From assembly GCA_003156715.1 (NCBI GenBank), contig PMHO01000057.1:633-64632 (forward strand): a DNA stretch of 64,000 bases. The letters run 5' to 3'. The notes below the pieces were generated by a model, which was given only the letters and a program-made list of their open reading frames with translations, was not told the DNA's origin and did no database searches. The DNA comes from Candidatus Tityobacter terrigena. GTDB lineage: Bacteria; Vulcanimicrobiota; Vulcanimicrobiia; Vulcanimicrobiales; Vulcanimicrobiaceae. A program made the position numbers and the translations under genes. Of this stretch, positions 9,021-17,112 are shown piece by piece (position 1 is the stretch's first letter; each line of letters begins with the position of its first letter).

Positions 9021-9863
9021 TCAGCCTGAGACCAGCGCCTGAAACCAGCGCTGCAAGAGATCGCACGTCGAAACATAGTTGCCCAGGCTCACCTCAGCGA
9101 CTGGGACACCCGCACGTTCGAGTGCGTCGTGGTCCATATCGCCGCCCAGCGCGAAGTAGTCGGAGCGCTCGAGCGACGGGAACTCGGAGACGTGCCCGTT
9201 CAGCTTAAGGACGGCGCGAAGCCGTCCACTCTCGGCCCAGGGTGAGGTCGGACGTGCCAGGCCTGGGTCGACCGCATAGAAAGCGATGTCACGCGACGTC
9301 GTGTACCATGGCGACGCCTCGACCGCTCTGCGGTATGTCGTCGGCAGTTCTTCGAGAACCGAAAGCGTCACGTACAGGAGCTTTCGGATCGCAAGCACGG
9401 TCAGCGTCGTGCGGTCGATGAGTGCGTAGTCGCCGCCCAGCAGCCGCCAACCCCGCGCGTGAAGATGGGCGGCCAGTACGAGACCCGATTCCCAGTCGTC
9501 GCCGACGAAGGCAACCGCTAGCCCGTCGCGTTCGACAACTGCCGCGCGGCAGGCGCTCAGCCGAGCCGCCTCTGCGACATCGGCGATTACCGCCGAAACG
9601 ACCGCGCCGCCGACCTGCGGAAGCGCGCTGCCTGCACCGAGAACCTTCATGCTCTTCTGGGAACTGCCGTTGATGCGCCAGGCGAACTCGTCTCGATCGA
9701 CTTCGATCGTAGCGCGAATCGACGCGCCCGCCGGCGCGCGGCGAGCGTGGGCCAGCGTTCGATCGAGGATCGCAAGCACCGTACGTGGCGCCCGGATTGA
9801 CACATCGACGCCGGCGATGGTGACGCACACCGAATCAATATCGGCTGGATCGCAGGTTTGCAC
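9021..9863 (-). CDS. HPr kinase/phosphorylase C-domain-like protein with a degenerate P-loop
   Basis: A 280-residue soluble protein. Residues about 110-160 (LAVAFVGDDWESGLVLAAHL, then GWRLLGGDYALID) match the layout of the HprK-like serine kinase domain found in many peptide- and polysaccharide-modifying clusters: glycine-rich loop, helix, then the LL-[GS]-DD/DY-x-ALID strand. In a working P-loop the segment reads GxxGxGKS/T. Here it is GDDWESGL, with no lysine, so ATP binding in the usual way is doubtful. It lies between the epimerase and flippase genes of the exopolysaccharide operon. Role unknown; a structural or regulatory relic of a kinase is my inference. Confidence 0.6.
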   Translation of the reverse strand: MQTCDPADIDSVCVTIAGVDVSIRAPRTVLAILDRTLAHARRAPAGASIRATIEVDRDEFAWRINGSSQKSMKVLGAGSALPQVGGAVVSAVIADVAEAARLSACRAAVVERDGLAVAFVGDDWESGLVLAAHLHARGWRLLGGDYALIDRTTLTVLAIRKLLYVTLSVLEELPTTYRRAVEASPWYTTSRDIAFYAVDPGLARPTSPWAESGRLRAVLKLNGHVSEFPSLERSDYFALGGDMDHDALERAGVPVAEVSLGNYVSTCDLLQRWFQALVSG

Positions 9864-9921
9864 GCGTCGAGCTACCGCCTGCGACCGAGGGGCAAGCGGA
9901 AGCCGGGGTTAAGACTGGGCA

Positions 9922-10893
9922 CTAAGCGAACACCAGACGAGCGTCGCGGAACCAGCGGTAGGTTGCGAGCAGACCGTCTTCCAACGTCGTCGATGGAGCC
10001 CAACCGAACGTCCTGGCCCGCGTCAGATTCGGGCGGCGCCGCTGCGGATCCTGTTCGCGCGAGGCAAGGTAAACGGACGCGTACTCGACGCCGGCGACCG
10101 CGGCTAACGCCCGGCCGATCTCCTCGACGCTGCGCTCATCGTCCGAACCGACGTTCACGGGAGCCAGCGTCGACTGCCGAGATTCCATCACCAGCCGGAT
10201 CAGCTCCACGGCGTCGGCGACGTAGGTCAACGAGCGAGTTTGTCTTCCGGTGCCGTGAATCGGGAAAGGCTTCCCATCCAAAAGGGCCTCGATCAGCGCG
10301 GGGATCAGCCGGCCGTCGGCTTTGTCCATGCCGGGTCCATAACAGTTGAAAAGCCGGACGATGCGTCCATCGAGGCCATGCGCTCGAACCGCCGCGGCGA
10401 CCACTGCCTCGCCGAACCGTTTACCTTCGTCGTATGCGCTACGTGGACCAATTGGATCGACGTTTCCAAAGTAGTCTTCGGGCTGAGGATGAACGGCAGG
10501 GTCGCCGTAGATTTCGGACGTGGAGGAAAACATGAATCTCGCGCCTTGATCGAGGGCTAGCTCGACCAGCGACATCGTCGCGAGGCTGTTGACCGCAAGC
10601 GTTCCCCAAGGATTGGCGCCATACGCGTCGGGACTCGCCGGCGAAGCCAGGTGATAAATGCGGTCGATCTTCGCCTTCGTCGCGTCACCGACGATTTCGG
10701 CAAGGCGTCGATATGGCACGGCGACGTCGGCGTATACGAACGTTGCGCGCCCCGATGACAGTGCGTGCTCTAGGTTTCGTACGTGCCCGGTGGAGAGGTT
10801 GTCGACGATGATGGTGCGATCGCCGTCGTCGACAAGCGCGTTCACCAGGTGACTACCTAGAAAGCCGGCGCCGCCGGTCACCAGGTTGTGCAT
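9922..10893 (-). CDS. NAD-dependent nucleotide-sugar epimerase/decarboxylase (extended SDR)
   Basis: A 323-residue extended short-chain dehydrogenase. Rossmann motif VTGGAGFLGSHLVNAL at the start, IVDNLSTGHVRNL, HLASPASPDAYGANP (the HLASPASP block is typical of UDP-glucuronate decarboxylase/dTDP-glucose dehydratase relatives), FSSTSEIYGDP (catalytic Ser/Thr), and RSAYDEGKRFGEA (YxxxK). With the nucleotide-sugar dehydrogenase two genes upstream, a UDP-glucose to UDP-glucuronate to UDP-xylose route is plausible but not proven. Start ATG 10893 is where the Rossmann strand begins; a longer frame upstream overlaps the ATPase gene and is rejected. Confidence 0.88.
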   Translation of the reverse strand: MHNLVTGGAGFLGSHLVNALVDDGDRTIIVDNLSTGHVRNLEHALSSGRATFVYADVAVPYRRLAEIVGDATKAKIDRIYHLASPASPDAYGANPWGTLAVNSLATMSLVELALDQGARFMFSSTSEIYGDPAVHPQPEDYFGNVDPIGPRSAYDEGKRFGEAVVAAAVRAHGLDGRIVRLFNCYGPGMDKADGRLIPALIEALLDGKPFPIHGTGRQTRSLTYVADAVELIRLVMESRQSTLAPVNVGSDDERSVEEIGRALAAVAGVEYASVYLASREQDPQRRRPNLTRARTFGWAPSTTLEDGLLATYRWFRDARLVFA

Positions 10894-10897
10894 GAGA

Positions 10898-11551
10898 TCA
10901 TATCTCCAATTTCGCCAAAGAGTCGGTTGACAGCGAGTACGGTCGGGCGCGCAGCGGTTCGCTCCCGCGGCGCAACGTTTCAAATCCGACAGGCTGAGTG
11001 TTCGCTTGCGTCCGCTCGAATGTGGCGACCGCCTCCTGGGAGGTCGCGACGACGCCGATGACGCGTCCGCGCGAATGCGCGATCGTTTGAACCATGAGTT
11101 CGTCCTCGTCGGTCGGGGCGCGCCCCACACGGACGGCCAGCAGGATGCCGTCGACCAGCCACGCAAGCGCCATCGCAGTGGCGCTGTTCAAGAACGTTCC
11201 TGCATCGACGATCGTGAAGTCTTGGCTCGATCGCATCTCCTCCACGAACGCAGCGAGTCGCTCGCGCCCAATCGCTTTTCCATCCGCGTGCGGCAACTCG
11301 ACCATCGTCACGTCATGGCGTCTGGCGCCGCTCACGGTTAAATCGACGAGTGCCGTGCGATGACCGGACTCCATGAAGCAACCTGCCAGCAGGTGCGCGG
11401 TCATATTCGAGCCGTCGCCGCCGGCGGCCGAGGTTACGAGGATCACGGCCGGTTTGCCAAGCTCCGACTCGACGCGGGAACGTAGAACCTGAAGTTGAGA
11501 GTTCGGCACCGCCTCCGGCGCAGCGGACTCCGGTAGGTTGAGGTCGTTCAT
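10898..11551 (-). CDS. BY-kinase/ParA-like ATPase domain with a degenerate Walker A
   Basis: A 217-residue protein with the fold order of the cytoplasmic tyrosine-kinase partner of Wzz proteins: leading helix with SRVESEL, strand VILVTSAAGGDGSNMT (residues about 36-51), Walker A'-like ALVDLTVSGA, and Walker B-like FTIVDAGTFL. In active BY-kinases the first loop is GEGKST; here it is GDGSNM, so the lysine (position 48) is Ser. There is no C-terminal tyrosine cluster, only one Tyr near the end. It lies directly after the chain-length regulator gene, 3 bases apart, which supports a Wzz partner that may regulate without ordinary autophosphorylation. Confidence 0.72.
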   Translation of the reverse strand: MNDLNLPESAAPEAVPNSQLQVLRSRVESELGKPAVILVTSAAGGDGSNMTAHLLAGCFMESGHRTALVDLTVSGARRHDVTMVELPHADGKAIGRERLAAFVEEMRSSQDFTIVDAGTFLNSATAMALAWLVDGILLAVRVGRAPTDEDELMVQTIAHSRGRVIGVVATSQEAVATFERTQANTQPVGFETLRRGSEPLRARPYSLSTDSLAKLEI

Positions 11552-11554
11552 CGG

Positions 11555-12895
11555 TTACCTTCCGAGCGTAGCAATGACTGGCTTCCCGTAGAGATTCTCG
11601 ATCTGAGTCGCGCGGCGAAGCCGCGGATTCATTTGCTCGGCGAGGAAAGCGCAAACGATCGCGAGGAAAAGGCTCACGAGCGCGAAGGTGGCGGTCAGGC
11701 GACGGAGGCCGATGGCAATCTGCGCCTGCGAAGCGAGGGCACGATCGATCACGACGACAGAACCGAGTGAGAGCGCATCTGCACGATCGAGGAGCGTTGC
11801 GCCGCGGTGAGCTGCGATCGAACGGTATTCGTTCTCAGCGGCCTCGCGTTCGAGGCGAAGGAGCTCGAGCGTCCCAGCTCCTTGAACCTGGCTGCCCGTG
11901 CGAGCGATCTCACCGTCAAGAGCCGCGACCTTCGCGCGATCGCCCTCAACGACGGCTTCCGCTTTGCGCTCCCCGGCGATGGCGGCGGCGATGGTCGGGC
12001 TGTACGCATGTGAGGATGAGAGAGCGCGAGCCGCTTCAGCCGTGACGCCTGCCTGCAGGCTGCGAACCTTTGCCTGGAGCGCAGGTAATCCTGGATAGTT
12101 GGAGGTGAACTGAGCGCGAAATTCGGCCAGGTGCGCCGCGCTTTCAGAGGCTTGCGCCTCGAGGGCGGCATAGAGCGGGTCGGCTTGGAGGATATCGCGC
12201 CGAGCGATCTCCGAACGGGTTCGAGTATCGGTGGCGGCGGCTTCCGCCTGCGCCATATCGCCCTGTAGCTCCGCGTTTGCGAGCGCGCGCTGCGTCTGGA
12301 GAGCGTTTACCTGATCGACGAGACCGTCCTGGCCCTTGTCCTCGGATGCCATCGATTGATCGCCGCCTTGCGACTTCAACAGCGCGTTGATGCTTTGGAT
12401 GCGCGCTTTCTGCTTGACGAGCTCGGCATCGAGTGCGTGCAGGTCGTCGTCGTACCGTGCGGTCGAAAGCTGATTGTAGTAACTGGCCAGTTCGTCAGCC
12501 ACGCCGTTAGCGATCGTCGCCGCACCGTTCGGGGTTGGGTCGGAATACTCGATCCGCATAATGCTGGACTTATAGGCCGGGAGCTTGGCGCTTAGGTTTT
12601 GTTTCAGCGTGGCCAACGGCACGTCGAGCCCGAGGTTTTTCTCGACTTGCTCGAGCACGCCGGTGCTCGCCGCAAGAGTTGGCAGATCCGGCGAGGAGAG
12701 GGTCGGATCGTTCCTCGAGTTGCCGTTGACGATAAGGACGTTGGCGCCGACGCGGTATAGGCGCGGCGTTATGGCGATCAGCGCTACGGAAATCGCCATG
12801 AAAACGATAAAGGCCAATACGACGAGGTATCTGTGCCGCCAGACGGTGGTATAAGCTTCCTTGACTTGCACGGCCGTAGCCTGAACGTATGTCAC
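11555..12895 (-). CDS. Polysaccharide co-polymerase/chain-length regulator (Wzz/GNVR family)
   Basis: A 446-residue Wzz-type protein: a first membrane helix (about 20-45; HRYLVVLAFIVFMAISVALI), a long periplasmic region with extended coiled coil (about 180-380, Ala/Gln/Glu-rich), a late LLRLEREAAENEYRSI segment typical of GNVR proteins, and a second helix near the C-terminus (LTATFALVSLFLAIVCAFLA). GTG 12895 is chosen because GGGGGA precedes it at 5 to 7 bases; the same frame is open further upstream only as antisense of the dehydrogenase gene. The ATPase partner is a separate downstream gene. Confidence 0.86.
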   Translation of the reverse strand: MTYVQATAVQVKEAYTTVWRHRYLVVLAFIVFMAISVALIAITPRLYRVGANVLIVNGNSRNDPTLSSPDLPTLAASTGVLEQVEKNLGLDVPLATLKQNLSAKLPAYKSSIMRIEYSDPTPNGAATIANGVADELASYYNQLSTARYDDDLHALDAELVKQKARIQSINALLKSQGGDQSMASEDKGQDGLVDQVNALQTQRALANAELQGDMAQAEAAATDTRTRSEIARRDILQADPLYAALEAQASESAAHLAEFRAQFTSNYPGLPALQAKVRSLQAGVTAEAARALSSSHAYSPTIAAAIAGERKAEAVVEGDRAKVAALDGEIARTGSQVQGAGTLELLRLEREAAENEYRSIAAHRGATLLDRADALSLGSVVVIDRALASQAQIAIGLRRLTATFALVSLFLAIVCAFLAEQMNPRLRRATQIENLYGKPVIATLGR

Positions 12896-12909
12896 ATCAT
12901 CCCCCGGTT

Positions 12910-14226
12910 CTAAAGCGCTGAAGCATAAGAGAGTTGAGCCGCCGAAGGCGTTCCCGGGCGGCCGATCCCGCGATAGGTCAAGCCTGCCGAAGCGATGCGC
13001 CTCGCATCGAGGACATTGCAGCCGTCGATAACGACTCGCCGCCGCAGCATGTGCGCAAACGAGAACGGATCGATGCCGTAGAATTCGGGCCAGTCGGTGA
13101 GGACGACCAGGGCGTCGGCGTCCGTAGCTTCGACGGCCGAGCGAACGAGCCGGCTCCCGGGCGGGAGCGGCGCCACGTAGACGGCCGGGTCGTACACGGT
13201 CATGACCGCGCCGCGCTCGGCGAGCTCCTCGATGATGCGTACTGCGAGCGAGTGCCGGATATCGTCCGTTCCAGCTTTGAAAGCGAGGCCCCACACGCCG
13301 ATGGCGGCGCCTTCGATGCTGCCGATTTCTGCGCAAAGCGCTTCGATCACGCGCATCGGCTGGCGCTCGTTCACGCGCAGCGTCGCCGAAAAGAGCTCGC
13401 GGCTAGTTTCCAGCTGGATCGCCGTGTGCCGCATGCTTTTTACGTCCTTTTCGAAGCACGGGCCACCGAAGCCGATGCCCGGCCGCAAGAAGTCGGACCC
13501 GATTCGTGGATCGTATCCCATGCCCCGAAGCACGTCGTCGTAGTGCGTACCCAGTGCGTCGCAAAGATTGGCGACTTCGTTCGCATAGGTAATCTTCATC
13601 GCCAGGAAGGCGTTCGAGCAGCCCTTTACGAGTTCGGCGTTGCAGAGCGAAGTAAAAACAACGGGCTTCTGCAACGCTTCGAACAGACGGACGTAGGGTA
13701 CCGCGATAAGGGGCCTACGCGAGCCCACGATGATGCGGTCGGGCTTGAGGAAATCATGAACTGCCGAGCCTTCACGCAGAAACTCCGGGGCATAAACGAG
13801 GTCGCCCCAACGCTCGACGAGCGGCGCCAGGCGGTCGCAGGTGCCGGGCGGCACGGTAGAGCGAACTACGATCGTCGGCCACGACGCAAAACGAATCGTG
13901 GAGAGTTCGGCGAGAACGCACTCGAGCGCCCGAACGTCGGCGGATCCGTCTTCGTGCGAAGGCGTCCCTACCGCGACGATCGCTATCTCCGTATCGCGCA
14001 CTGCTTCCGCCACGGAATCGAAGAAGTGCATGCGCCCGTGCGCGACGTGGTGCCGCAGCGCCTCCTGGAGCCCCTGCTCGCGGTAAGGCGGCTGGCCGTG
14101 GCGAAGCCGCTCGATTCGATCGGTGGAGATGTCATATCCGTGCACGGTCCAGCCGAGCTCCGCGAGCCCGATCATGCACGCCATGCCCACGTAACCCGTC
14201 CCGATAATGCAAATCGGCCGGTTCAT
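12910..14226 (-). CDS. UDP-glucose/GDP-mannose 6-dehydrogenase family enzyme
   Basis: A 438-residue nucleotide-sugar dehydrogenase that oxidises the C6 hydroxyl of an NDP-sugar to a carboxylate. It shows an NAD-binding start (ICIIGTGYVGMACMIGL), VAVGTPSHEDGSAD, STVPPGTCD, the APEFLREGSAVHDF block, the active-site Cys in GFGGPCFEKDVKSM, and GLAFKAGTDDIRHS in the C-terminal UDP-binding domain. Length fits UDP-glucose dehydrogenase. It supplies an acidic precursor to the exopolysaccharide operon; which hexose is used cannot be read from sequence alone. Confidence 0.92.
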   Translation of the reverse strand: MNRPICIIGTGYVGMACMIGLAELGWTVHGYDISTDRIERLRHGQPPYREQGLQEALRHHVAHGRMHFFDSVAEAVRDTEIAIVAVGTPSHEDGSADVRALECVLAELSTIRFASWPTIVVRSTVPPGTCDRLAPLVERWGDLVYAPEFLREGSAVHDFLKPDRIIVGSRRPLIAVPYVRLFEALQKPVVFTSLCNAELVKGCSNAFLAMKITYANEVANLCDALGTHYDDVLRGMGYDPRIGSDFLRPGIGFGGPCFEKDVKSMRHTAIQLETSRELFSATLRVNERQPMRVIEALCAEIGSIEGAAIGVWGLAFKAGTDDIRHSLAVRIIEELAERGAVMTVYDPAVYVAPLPPGSRLVRSAVEATDADALVVLTDWPEFYGIDPFSFAHMLRRRVVIDGCNVLDARRIASAGLTYRGIGRPGTPSAAQLSYASAL

Positions 14227-14230
14227 AGCT

Positions 14231-14854
14231 TCAGTACGCTCCTCGCTGCAACACGACGGAAAGGAAGGTTCTCACGAGAAGTGCGCCGTCCAGTGCAGGC
14301 GACGCACGACGGATGTAGTCGATGTCGAGCGCGGTCGCCTTGGGGTCTTCTAACGGGATCCGCGAACGGCACGTCGCCTGCCAGATACAGGTGATCCCAG
14401 GAGCGATCAAGTGGCGCAGGTGCTGCCAGCGCTCGTAGTTGTACGTGATGAACGGCATCTCCGGGCGTGGACCGACGAGTGACATGTCGCCGCGGAGAAC
14501 GTTGAAGAGCTGCGGGAGCTCGTCGACCGATGTCTTGCGGAGAAACCGCCCGAAGGTAGTGACCCGGGGATCGGCGTCATCTTTCGGCGACCGCACGTCC
14601 TGACACAGCGACTTGCGCATCGTGCGCACTTTGTAAATCGTAAAGGTACGTTCGAAGCGTCCGACGCGGCGCTGAGAGAACAGGACGGGGCTTCCGTCCT
14701 CCATCCAGGTTAGAAGGCAGGCCGCCGCGATGATTGGCAACGCGAGTACGAGCAGGATCGCCGCCGCGCTTATGTCGATCGCTCGCCTTGCGCGGGATGC
14801 TGCCAGATTCGGCCGATAGACTAGGGCCAACTCATCTGACGCTTGAATCGGCAT
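14231..14854 (-). CDS. Undecaprenyl-phosphate sugar phosphotransferase (monotopic, initiating)
   Basis: A 207-residue bacterial sugar transferase of the small monotopic PGT class. It has one membrane-inserted helix (about 28-50; [20 protein letters not shown]), the basic/aromatic [10 protein letters not shown] block, [10 protein letters not shown], and [27 protein letters not shown] with the catalytic Asp-Glu pair. It transfers sugar-1-phosphate to undecaprenyl phosphate and so starts repeat-unit assembly. ATG 14854 overlaps the wza-like stop by one base (TGATG); a GTG one codon earlier is equally possible. Confidence 0.92.
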   Translation of the reverse strand: MPIQASDELALVYRPNLAASRARRAIDISAAAILLVLALPIIAAACLLTWMEDGSPVLFSQRRVGRFERTFTIYKVRTMRKSLCQDVRSPKDDADPRVTTFGRFLRKTSVDELPQLFNVLRGDMSLVGPRPEMPFITYNYERWQHLRHLIAPGITCIWQATCRSRIPLEDPKATALDIDYIRRASPALDGALLVRTFLSVVLQRGAY

Positions 14855-15990
14855 CACCTGAGCAACAACAAGCCGACACCGCCTAGGATGCTCTGGAAGA
14901 TGCTCTTGGAGTCGACCTTGTGTCCCTCGGGTACGAACACGACGTCGCCATCCTTCAACTGCGGATTTTGCGATGTATCGCCGTGCACCATCTTTCCGAT
15001 GTCGTACGTCGTCTTCGCGTCACCGCTGATGACTTGGACCTGGCTCAGATTGGCCCACGTCGTGGGGCCGCCGGCGGAGTACAGTGCGCTTAGGAGCGAA
15101 AAGTCGGTCTTCAGGGTCACGGTTCCCGGCTTGTCGACCAGCCCCGCCACAACGACACGCGGCGCCGACGGCACCGTAACGATATCCCTGTTCTGCGCTG
15201 GACGCACGAATATCGCGTCGCCGAGAGCTACGACTTGCGTCGTGCCGGCGCGCGCCAGCGTAAGATGCGACGTGGCGGCCGATGCCGACAATCCGCCCAC
15301 TTGGGCAAAGGCATCGGAGAGGGGTTCGTCGCTCCAAAGGTACGCGACGCCCGGCGTTTGCACGGCGCCGTTCACGCGGACCGCAACCGGTTTATCGACG
15401 AGTACGATCGTGTCGCCAGGTTGCAGCGTCGGACCGCTTCCGCCGTCGGCCGAGAGCTCGGTCGCATCGAACGTGCCCAAGCTTTTTCCGTCACGCATCA
15501 CGCCCACGCGGCGTAGATCGATGCGCGATGTGGCGGTGGAGGCAAGCCGGTCGTCGCTGCGGGTCGCACCATCCGCCGAAGCTCCCGACGCAACCTCTCG
15601 GCCGCTTAGGGGAAGGTCGGCGAGGGCAGCGGCCAGGGTCTCTCCCGGCTGAAATTTCAGCACTCCGCCGGGGCCTCCCGAAACGAAGATCCGATCGGGC
15701 TGCGACTTAAGTTGAACGTCGACCGCGGGTTTGATCAGATACGGCCCGAGAGCTCGTTTGATTCGCTCGGCGATCTGTTGCGTCTCCAAGCCGTGCACGT
15801 CGATGGTGCCGGCCAACGGCAAGGAAATGCGCTCTTCCGCGTTTACGGCGAACGGCCCGGTCAATTCGGGGTGACCGTAAACGGTGACGAATAGCTGGTC
15901 GCCCGCGTGGATCGTCGAAGCGGCTGCTACTGGAGATACCAGCAGCGCACACAAAACGATCAGGGCACGCGGAATCGCCTGAAATTGCAA
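14854..15990 (-). CDS. Wza-type polysaccharide export protein (Poly_export plus SLBB)
   Basis: About 378 residues. Signal peptide (FQAIPRALIVLCALLVSPVAAA), a Poly_export domain (GDQLFVTVYGHPELTGPF, then ISLPLAGTIDVHGLETQQIA) and SLBB-type repeats (VRVNGAVQTPGVAYL; RVVVAGLVDKPGTVTL), ending QSILGGVGLLLLR. It would form the periplasmic/outer-membrane exit for the polymer. I choose TTG 15990 because AGGAGA lies about 6 bases upstream and the signal peptide then starts cleanly; a GTG at 16011 lacks an SD and adds seven residues. First gene of the exopolysaccharide operon. Confidence 0.85.
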   Translation of the reverse strand: MQFQAIPRALIVLCALLVSPVAAASTIHAGDQLFVTVYGHPELTGPFAVNAEERISLPLAGTIDVHGLETQQIAERIKRALGPYLIKPAVDVQLKSQPDRIFVSGGPGGVLKFQPGETLAAALADLPLSGREVASGASADGATRSDDRLASTATSRIDLRRVGVMRDGKSLGTFDATELSADGGSGPTLQPGDTIVLVDKPVAVRVNGAVQTPGVAYLWSDEPLSDAFAQVGGLSASAATSHLTLARAGTTQVVALGDAIFVRPAQNRDIVTVPSAPRVVVAGLVDKPGTVTLKTDFSLLSALYSAGGPTTWANLSQVQVISGDAKTTYDIGKMVHGDTSQNPQLKDGDVVFVPEGHKVDSKSIFQSILGGVGLLLLR

Positions 15991-16518
15991 GAGTGATCTC
16001 CTCGTAATCACGCGGTCGCACAAGGGTGCTGTATGCGCTCCCCACCGGAGGACCAGAGCGTAACCGGAACGCGCTTGCCTGCCAATAGCCCAAATCGGGG
16101 CTGTCGCGGGCATCGGGCCGCCTCATCCGCGCGGCGCCTTCTTCGGATGGCCGGTTCCGAAAAGCGATTGAGTCGCTTCAACCGAACGCTGGGGAATCGT
16201 ATCTGAAAGTCGACAGGCATGGATATCTGACGGATGATGAAATCGGCTCTCGTAGAATTGACGCCGCATAAAAATCGGCCAGTCGCCTCAACTTCGCGAA
16301 GCTAGGCAAGCCGAGCGCCGTGAGGCAAAAGGCCCCACGCCGTTAGTTCATTAGCCCTAACCGAATAGGGGGCGCAAGAGTCCAGTCCCAGGTTAAGGTG
16401 AGCAATTCGTCACTTCAGACTCATTACAGAATCTGTTCCAATATCTGTGGGCTTATTGCTCCCCTGACCGGCCGTTTTACGAACGGTCCCGCTGCTTTCG
16501 TGGTGTTCTCAAAGTAGG
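15991..16518. promoter_or_regulatory. Divergent intergenic region between the exopolysaccharide operon and a luxR gene
   Basis: About 530 bases with no convincing gene. It must hold the promoters of the wza operon (leftward) and the LuxR gene (rightward). Two structures are visible. Around 16304-16347 CTAGGC can pair with GCCGTTAG around an inner hairpin GTGAGGC/GCCCCAC with an A-rich loop. At 16472-16486 there is a short inverted repeat CCGTT-TTACG-AACGG, 33 bases before the luxR ATG. Either could be an operator or an RNA element; I cannot assign a family. Confidence 0.4.
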
Positions 16519-17112
16519 ATGCAGATTACTACACTTGCGTCTTCCCCGTCTTTTGTTGTCGTCGACACGCGCTGTCGCGTCAGGTACGTTTCCGCGCCCG
16601 ACGGCGAATTCAACCGGCTCGTCGTAAGCCGCGTGAAATTGCAAGACGACGTGGAAGCTTTCATCCGCAAACTAGCCGCGGAGCCGGAAGAAGCTGCTTC
16701 GCCGGTGAGCGTCGGCCTCCTAAGCGACAACCTGGTGTTGCGGGTCGTTCGCGTTGTGGGTGGCGAGGGGATCATGTTCATCCTCAGCGTCGAAGAGGAC
16801 CGCAACTGCGACAGTTTGGCACGCGCGGCTCGGCGCCATCAGCTGACGCGGCGGGAAACCGAAGTGCTCTCGCTCATTTTAGACGGCTCGAGCGCCGGTG
16901 AGATCGCTCAGATGCTGGCGCTCTCAGAGCATACCGTACAAGGGTATTTTAAGCGGCTACTTTTCAAGACCGGAGCGCGCAATCGCGTCTCGATGGTCGC
17001 CGGAATATTCGACTGGGATCCTCAAATGCGTGGAGCACGCTCGATCGCTTCTAGCGTACGGGCGCAGGACCGGGCACCCGGTCGGGAAGCTTTGGTCGAC
17101 GCAACCGCCTAG
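16519..17112 (+). CDS. LuxR-family HTH transcriptional regulator
   Basis: A 197-residue protein. The first 100 residues look like a small sensory, PAS-like domain (VVVDTRCRVRYVSAPDGEFN at the start). Residues about 107-170 are a LuxR-type HTH (LTRRETEVLSLILDGSSAGEIAQ, then SEHTVQGYFKRLLFKTG). There is no receiver domain, so it is not a response regulator. It diverges from the exopolysaccharide operon and probably controls it. Its TAG stop shares bases with the stop of the convergent GT39 gene. Confidence 0.85.
   Translation: MQITTLASSPSFVVVDTRCRVRYVSAPDGEFNRLVVSRVKLQDDVEAFIRKLAAEPEEAASPVSVGLLSDNLVLRVVRVVGGEGIMFILSVEEDRNCDSLARAARRHQLTRRETEVLSLILDGSSAGEIAQMLALSEHTVQGYFKRLLFKTGARNRVSMVAGIFDWDPQMRGARSIASSVRAQDRAPGREALVDATA

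Noticed and set aside
9922-11166. Longer 414-codon version of the epimerase gene
   Set aside because: The extra codons overlap the BY-kinase-like gene out of frame; the Rossmann strand begins at the ATG at 10893.
12934-14394. Long plus-strand open frame of 486 codons
   Set aside because: It is antisense to the nucleotide-sugar dehydrogenase, whose motifs are intact; the frame is Arg/His-rich with no family features.
16304-16347. c-di-GMP-I riboswitch ahead of the luxR or wza gene
   Set aside because: Only short stretches resemble the consensus; the GNRA hairpin and the receptor spacing are missing.
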